Assembly (NCBI GenBank): GCA_002499405.1
Contig: DALH01000022.1
Coordinates: 1 to 16,686 of the forward strand
Direction of reading: 5' to 3'
Length of the DNA: 16,686 bases
DNA from: Candidatus Micrarchaeota archaeon UBA95
GTDB lineage: Archaea; Micrarchaeota; Micrarchaeia; Norongarragalinales; Norongarragalinaceae
Below are positions 12,285 to 16,686 of this stretch, in pieces. The notes beneath the pieces were generated by a model. That model was given only the letters and a program-made list of their open reading frames with translations, was not told the origin of the DNA and made no database searches. Position 1 is the first letter of the stretch; every line of letters begins with the position of its first letter. The position numbers and the translations under genes were made by a program.

Positions 12285-13883
12285 TCACAGCCCCGCCAAG
12301 GATTCGTCCAGCGCGTTTTCCAGTAAGTGTTCCTCCCCAACTTGAACCTTTTTTGGTGAAAACCCTTCAGTGAATGCTTTGAATGGTTTTGAATCCAACT
12401 CCGGCAAGGGAACGCCGGCCAAGTAAAGGATTGTCGGGGCAATGCCCAAAAGCGTTTCTTTTTCTTTTGAACGCTTCCTAATCACTGACGGTCCGAGCAC
12501 CCCAAGGATTCCGTCGCGATGATGCCAGGTTACAACCCAGCTCCGATCCGGCCGCTCGTCTTCTGGTTCCGCTGACAAATTTTCCCCTTCAACGAGGGTG
12601 GGCAATTCCCTCGGGTAAACGACGATGTCGGGAGCGCGTCCAGCAAACCGGCCTTTAAACACGTCTTTCCCGTCGTAAACCTCTGCAATCGTTGCCAAAC
12701 CAGTTCGCGGCTCTCTTATTTTCTTCAATTCACGAATCACATCCGATTTAACGGCCTCGTATTCCGGGGGTGCGACGATTCCTTGCGGCTCGCGGCCTTT
12801 CAGGTTAACGAACAGAAAACACTCGTTTCCTTGAGAGTAAACCCGCGTTCTACTCCAATCTGTTTTTTCCAGGGAAGGCGCCGCGTTCTCTTGAATGGAA
12901 TTAATCGCCTTCCGGGGCAATACCTTCTTGACGATGGCGTTCAACCCGAGTTTTGAAACAAGAGCGTAAAGGAACTCGTAGGGTAGAATAGAGAACAGCC
13001 GTTGTCTTGCGCTATCCCTTGCACTCAAAAAGTTTTTTGCCATTAGCCAGTTCGTCAGGGTATAATATTGTGAATGACGGATAACGGTGCCGAAACCGTG
13101 GTCTGAAACGAGTAAAACGTGCGCGTCCTTACCTGCTTCATTCAAGAGGCGTCCGATTGCCTTGTCCGTTTCCTTCGCTACTTTTAGCACGACTCCGCGA
13201 TACTTTGCGGCTCCAAAAGAGTGGTATTGCGGGAAACGCGGGTCCATGTACTTCCAAAGCATGTGCTGCGTTTTCTCGCACTCGTCAAACCAAGCCAGGA
13301 ACACGTCCGGGTCCTTCTCCTTTAGCAAGTAAACCATTGCATCGGAGGAGGACTCAACGAGTTTCTCGGAATCCCGCGCCAGGAATTCCTCACTCAACTC
13401 GTGAGTGGCCAATTCCTCAAAACGCTTGAATGACGGCACGTTGCGCCGCAACTCTCCGACCAACTCCGGGGGATTGATTCCTTCCTCGAGTTTTGAAACG
13501 CCGAACCCGGATATCACAAAACCGTGGTTCAATTTCTTTGACGGATAAGTGAAGGGAAGCATGTGCACTCCGCAAGTAACCCCGTAAGAATCAAGAATCT
13601 CCCAAAAAGGCCTGACCTTGATGTCCATTGCGGAAACCAGTTCCTCTCCATAAGAGTTCTCGCGCCTTTTCAAGAAAGAGTAAACCCCGTGTTTGCCGGG
13701 GTTGACGCCGGTTGCAATGCAAGGAACCGCCGGAATCGTCACGGGCGGCATCACGGATTCCAGGGGTGCAGTGAAACCCTCGTCCAGAAAGCGCTTGATA
13801 TTTGGCAAGTGTCCCGCTTCAGCCCAGGGCTTGAGCGTATCCCACGACCCGCCATCAATGCCTATAACCAATACATTTACCAT
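12285..13883 (-). CDS. Alkaline-phosphatase-superfamily phosphodiesterase (full length)
   Basis: This 532-residue member of the phosphodiesterase / nucleotide pyrophosphatase family has metal ligand D10 in IGIDGGSWD. The nucleophile segment MPPVTIPAVPCIATGVNPGKHGV has T49 as the likely nucleophile. FLAWFDECEKTQHMLWKYMD follows in the middle, then LLVSDHGFG, and VTWHHRDGILGVLGPSV near the C-terminus with the last histidine ligand. No signal peptide is visible. It begins 9 bases after the stop of the NodB-like membrane protein, so the two should be one transcript. That context suggests action on a surface glycan, lipid-linked sugar phosphate or nucleotide sugar. The family call is strong; the substrate is not identifiable. 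The convergent small relative at 11536 shares the same active-site pattern at low overall similarity, so it is not a recent duplicate. Confidence 0.87.
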   Translation of the reverse strand: MVNVLVIGIDGGSWDTLKPWAEAGHLPNIKRFLDEGFTAPLESVMPPVTIPAVPCIATGVNPGKHGVYSFLKRRENSYGEELVSAMDIKVRPFWEILDSYGVTCGVHMLPFTYPSKKLNHGFVISGFGVSKLEEGINPPELVGELRRNVPSFKRFEELATHELSEEFLARDSEKLVESSSDAMVYLLKEKDPDVFLAWFDECEKTQHMLWKYMDPRFPQYHSFGAAKYRGVVLKVAKETDKAIGRLLNEAGKDAHVLLVSDHGFGTVIRHSQYYTLTNWLMAKNFLSARDSARQRLFSILPYEFLYALVSKLGLNAIVKKVLPRKAINSIQENAAPSLEKTDWSRTRVYSQGNECFLFVNLKGREPQGIVAPPEYEAVKSDVIRELKKIREPRTGLATIAEVYDGKDVFKGRFAGRAPDIVVYPRELPTLVEGENLSAEPEDERPDRSWVVTWHHRDGILGVLGPSVIRKRSKEKETLLGIAPTILYLAGVPLPELDSKPFKAFTEGFSPKKVQVGEEHLLENALDESLAGL

Positions 13884-13892
13884 GCTTCAAGC

Positions 13893-15698
13893 TCAACTCA
13901 AAAGACCAAGGCTTCCCTTGGAAGCGCAACAACGCACGAGGTAATATTCTTTGCCAAGAACCGTTACCTTTCTCTTCTTAAATCCAGCAGACAACTTGGC
14001 GATTCTGGGGACCAGCAAGGCGGCGTTCCTTGGTGCGTTTGCCCAGGAAACTTTTCCGCCGCAAAACAATAACCTGCAGGAAAAGATTTTTTCACGCCAC
14101 TCGCAAAACTCCCTTAAATCGGTCAACCAGTGATTATTTGCTTCGGCTTCCCTGAAAAACAGTTTCCACAACCGCTTGCTCCTGCCGCTCGCAATGTTGC
14201 GCGGGTGATACAGGGCCGTTAACACTTCGTGGTATTTTGCCGCGCTTTCCCTGAACAACTTCTTCAATTCCCTTTCCCCAAAGCCGGCGTAATCCTCTGC
14301 CAACGCGTATGGGAACTCCAGCACCGAATACGGCAAGCCGTTCTTATCCAACGGCTTGAAGGGCACGCCCGTTCCAAACTGGTAACCGTTCCCTTGCGTG
14401 CTTGAACCGTACGAAGAATCCGCTGAAAAACCGTTGCCTTGAAGAACTGAGAACGTGGAATCAAAGTCGGAACCCCAAATCAAGCCATGAATCCGACAAC
14501 ACCTGAAGCCAAGTTTTCTGCCAAGCATGTCTTCAAGAGCCCCGACTTGGTCGTGCAAGCTTTGTTTCATCCTTAAGGGGTGAACGAACCTTGAAACGAT
14601 GGGAACCGGTATTGCATAACGATTCCAGTGCAACCCTATCAAGGAATTCATTTCATTAAGCACTTTTCCTGAAATGAACGGGCTGTCCGGAATCGGAAAA
14701 AAAGTTGAGTGCACGCCCTCGCTTTTCTCGAAGTCCGTCACGAACGAGGAAGCATCCCCGTAATAATCCTCGTCGTGCGTCATGATTGCGGCGCCGTCAA
14801 ACTCGAACGGATAAGGCCAAAAGCGCGGCACTTGCAACGCCCCGAACAACGTCTTCTTCAAAATGTTGGCCACGGGTTTCCTGGCCGCCCTCAATTCTTG
14901 TGAAATCACGAATTTGGATGAAAACGGCCGTTTCAAGCCGAAGCGTTTGGGCAGGGAATAATCCTCTTCGGGGACGCCTTGCTCAATGGAAGCTATCACG
15001 TTCGCGAAGTCAAACAGGGTGACTATGGTCGGGGCTCCTCGAAGATTTGAATAAAACGCTTGAGGCCTTCTCCTTGAGCCCAACAAAACCAGTCCCCTGA
15101 AGCCGCCAGACAAGCCAACCACGTTCAATCCGACTCCTCCGACTTTTTTGAAAACAACCTTTTTTGCGTTACCAGTCAAACCGCTTAAACTGGCGGATTG
15201 CTTGGAATCGGGAAAGTCAATTATCAAGGCCCCCCCAAAGTTCCTTAGTAATTCGGCGCTTTCCTCGTTCAATGCCTTGCAAGCGCTTCTTGAAACCACG
15301 GCTAACGGGGCGCCCCTCAAAACGCTTTTTTCTAGTTCTTCCACGTCAACCAAACGGCAGGAGCCGGCTTCGCTCTGTATTATGTTGAACCAGAACAGCG
15401 AACGATCCAGCAAGGAAAACCTTTTGTGTTTTGCTGAGGAACTTATCTCCTTTCCAGAGTAGATTAAAACCGGTCCGTAACCGCTCCTCGGAATTCCGGC
15501 TTTTGAATGCAATTCTTCAACTGGCCGAAGGAACGTAACATCTATCGGCCTAATTAGAAGATAAAAGAAAACGCTTGCAAACACGGCAATGATTGAAACC
15601 GGCTGAGAATAGGGCCAAGCGAGGAAGGCAAACAAAAGCAGGACTATTGAAGCCAGTTTTACGGCGAGGTGTTTCCACGAATAAATCTTAAATTTCAT
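13893..15698 (-). CDS. Membrane-anchored NodB-like (polysaccharide deacetylase) protein
   Basis: This 601-residue protein begins with two hydrophobic helices (about 11-28 and 32-49). A soluble region of about 250 residues follows with no firm assignment; segments such as GGALIIDFPDS and GFRGLVLLG look like a Rossmann or amidotransferase-like fold. The rest resembles a NodB barrel: AAIMTHDEDYYGDASSFV (D309, D311), STFFPIPDSPF, IGLHWNRY (H357), FRCCRIHGLIWGSDF and LTALYHPRNIA (H498). These correspond in order to CE4 motifs, although the H-x3-H pair of motif 2 is replaced by HWNRY, so activity is uncertain. The start is ATG 15698; a TTG at 15722 with GAAGGAAGA upstream is possible. The TATA-like elements at 15756-15777 should drive this gene and the phosphodiesterase gene after it. 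Confidence 0.72.
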   Translation of the reverse strand: MKFKIYSWKHLAVKLASIVLLLFAFLAWPYSQPVSIIAVFASVFFYLLIRPIDVTFLRPVEELHSKAGIPRSGYGPVLIYSGKEISSSAKHKRFSLLDRSLFWFNIIQSEAGSCRLVDVEELEKSVLRGAPLAVVSRSACKALNEESAELLRNFGGALIIDFPDSKQSASLSGLTGNAKKVVFKKVGGVGLNVVGLSGGFRGLVLLGSRRRPQAFYSNLRGAPTIVTLFDFANVIASIEQGVPEEDYSLPKRFGLKRPFSSKFVISQELRAARKPVANILKKTLFGALQVPRFWPYPFEFDGAAIMTHDEDYYGDASSFVTDFEKSEGVHSTFFPIPDSPFISGKVLNEMNSLIGLHWNRYAIPVPIVSRFVHPLRMKQSLHDQVGALEDMLGRKLGFRCCRIHGLIWGSDFDSTFSVLQGNGFSADSSYGSSTQGNGYQFGTGVPFKPLDKNGLPYSVLEFPYALAEDYAGFGERELKKLFRESAAKYHEVLTALYHPRNIASGRSKRLWKLFFREAEANNHWLTDLREFCEWREKIFSCRLLFCGGKVSWANAPRNAALLVPRIAKLSAGFKKRKVTVLGKEYYLVRCCASKGSLGLLS

Positions 15699-15755
15699 AA
15701 GGCACGTGTCCAAACAAAGCAAGCAAATCTTCCTTCAAATCCTCTGCAAGAAAAA

Positions 15756-15777
15756 CAAGTTATAGGCTATTAAATAT
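15756..15777 (-). promoter_or_regulatory. TATA-like promoter for the NodB-like / phosphodiesterase operon
   Basis: Read on the minus strand, TATTTAATA (15769-15777) and CCTATAACTTG (15756-15766) lie 60-80 bases before the ATG at 15698 and 35-55 before the TTG at 15722. This AT-rich block sits in the 107-base gap after the methyltransferase gene and suggests a new transcript starts here. Confidence 0.4.
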
Positions 15778-15805
15778 GACGAATCATTAGAATTTTTGTT
15801 TGCTT

Positions 15806-16600
15806 TCAACAATCACGCTTTTCAACACGGTTCTTAGCACCCCCCGTTTCGTTTTTTAACGGTTTTCGGCAAACAAAAAAGAGGAATTGCCCGTACTTCT
15901 TTTCATTCACGAACTTTTCACAAAACCATTGAGAAGTAATACCTGGCAACGCCTTGGAAAAACGGGTTTGATGTATGATTATGAAACCCAACGCCCCCAA
16001 TTTATTCTTGATTTCAACTTCGCTAAAATACTTGTCAGGTGTAAGCTGCTTGGCTTGAAGACCCAAGAATCCAGCAATTTTTGCGGGAATACTGTATTTC
16101 ATATAGGTGTACAAGACCGTCCAAAAAAGCCACGAACGCAACAAATGCCGTATCCATTCCTTTCGCGGCGTTGAAATGACGAAGACGCCTCCGGGTTTCA
16201 AAACCCGCCAAGCCTCCTCCAAATAAGCATCCTCATCTTCAACCTGCCTCAAAACCCCCAAACTTACGACGTTGTCAAAAAAACATCCATCAAAAGGCAA
16301 CTTTTCTCCGCGTCCTAGGAACTTGCGTTTACCCTTGTAATAGCCCAACATTTCCTTGGAAATATCTAATAAGTAGTAATCGTGTTTGGGAACGAATTCG
16401 CTAAAGTAACCGAATCCGCCGCCGTCGTCAAGAACCGAACCGGGTTCAAGCCACCGGGCAGCCTCGGTAAACATCGGCTTGCGGTACCACTCATAATATT
16501 CCCGCGAATAACCGAACGGGCTTCGCTTAAAATCGTATTGCTGGTAAACCGCGTCAAAGTTCTTACCCATCTTGGCGTCTAATTTCGTCTTTTTAACCAT
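15806..16600 (-). CDS. Class I SAM-dependent methyltransferase
   Basis: This 264-residue methyltransferase has motif I VLDDGGGFGYFSEF (56-69), acidic LLDISKEM (D79), GEKLPFDGCFFDNVVSLGVL and EEAWRVLKPGGVFVISTPRKEW, the usual UbiE/Methyltransf_11 order. Its middle (residues about 150-180) has a hydrophobic stretch, LLRSWLFWTVLYTYMKYSIP, that could touch a membrane or bind a lipid-linked substrate. The ATG at 16600 has AGGTG at 16608-16612, seven bases away and overlapping the stop of the upstream gene, so the two genes are coupled. Acceptor unknown. It is not a close copy of the two methyltransferases near 3-5 kb, and its N-terminal region is longer. Confidence 0.85.
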   Translation of the reverse strand: MVKKTKLDAKMGKNFDAVYQQYDFKRSPFGYSREYYEWYRKPMFTEAARWLEPGSVLDDGGGFGYFSEFVPKHDYYLLDISKEMLGYYKGKRKFLGRGEKLPFDGCFFDNVVSLGVLRQVEDEDAYLEEAWRVLKPGGVFVISTPRKEWIRHLLRSWLFWTVLYTYMKYSIPAKIAGFLGLQAKQLTPDKYFSEVEIKNKLGALGFIIIHQTRFSKALPGITSQWFCEKFVNEKKYGQFLFFVCRKPLKNETGGAKNRVEKRDC

Positions 16601-16610
16601 TACAAAGCAC

Positions 16611-16686
16611 CTAATCTATGTAGCCCAAAGCACGCAAACGACCTTTAACCTTTTCCTCATCAACTTTTTTTTGCGTTCCTGTTGAG
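16611..16686 (-). CDS. C-terminal tail of a possible sulfatase / AP-superfamily protein
   Basis: A minus-strand frame enters from the right edge and ends at a TAG at 16611-16613. Its 24 residues finish KVKGRLRALGYID. An acidic-basic helix ending in LRALGYI is very common at the C-terminus of sulfatases and related alkaline-phosphatase-superfamily hydrolases, which would suit the two phosphodiesterases in this window. The tail is too short for certainty. The stop overlaps the ribosome-binding site of the methyltransferase gene at 16600, so it is a real upstream gene of the same transcript. Confidence 0.5.
   Translation of the reverse strand, partial: STGTQKKVDEEKVKGRLRALGYID

Noticed and set aside
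1..16686. CRISPR arrays, tRNA or rRNA genes, insertion sequences
   Set aside because: I saw no regularly spaced repeats, no tRNA-like cloverleaf or conserved rRNA sequence, and no transposase or terminal repeats. Nearly all of the window is coding.

Overview
The window is a dense glycan-biosynthesis and surface-polymer modification locus. It most likely comes from an archaeon. The signs are TATA-like boxes (TTTAAA, TATTTAA) about 25-30 bases before several starts, starts with little or no leader, ribosome-binding sites that match the archaeal GGTG / GGAGG core, and an RmlA of the long type with a C-terminal beta-helix. GC-rich third positions also create long antisense open frames that are not genes. 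An uncultured lineage such as DPANN is possible, but nothing here fixes the taxonomy.

Layout. (1) 1-134, minus: the first 44 codons of a wecB-type UDP-GlcNAc 2-epimerase. It diverges from (2) a tightly overlapping plus-strand trio at 226-3082: a GT-B glycosyltransferase, a NodB-like polysaccharide deacetylase and a FemAB/GNAT-fold acyl- or aminoacyltransferase. (3) 3127-4797: two divergent SAM methyltransferases. The minus-strand one is broken by a single-base frameshift in an A5 run. (4) 4893-10518: a five-gene plus-strand nucleotide-sugar operon: rmlB, a GT2-like/RmlA fusion, an SDR sugar epimerase or reductase, a left-handed beta-helix acyltransferase and a DegT-family sugar aminotransferase. 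(5) 10529-16686: a GT-B glycosyltransferase; two convergent alkaline-phosphatase-superfamily phosphodiesterases (one 248 aa, one 532 aa); a membrane-anchored NodB-like protein; another methyltransferase; and a 24-residue tail that resembles a sulfatase/AP-superfamily C-terminus. No gene-free stretch exceeds about 110 bases.

How the genes may work together. RmlA and RmlB give dTDP-4-keto-6-deoxyglucose. The DegT enzyme and the beta-helix acyltransferase would turn it into an N-acylated amino-deoxysugar, probably of the 3-amino type, although no 3,4-ketoisomerase is visible. The glycosyltransferases would add sugars to a glycan, the deacetylase would expose amines, and the FemAB-like enzyme could acylate or aminoacylate them. 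Methyltransferases and phosphodiesterases would decorate or trim the product. The parts of most interest are the GT-deacetylase-FemAB cassette in an apparent archaeon, the GT2-RmlA fusion, the anchored NodB protein with its unassigned N-terminal region, the frameshifted methyltransferase, and a TATA element that appears to be shared by two divergent genes.
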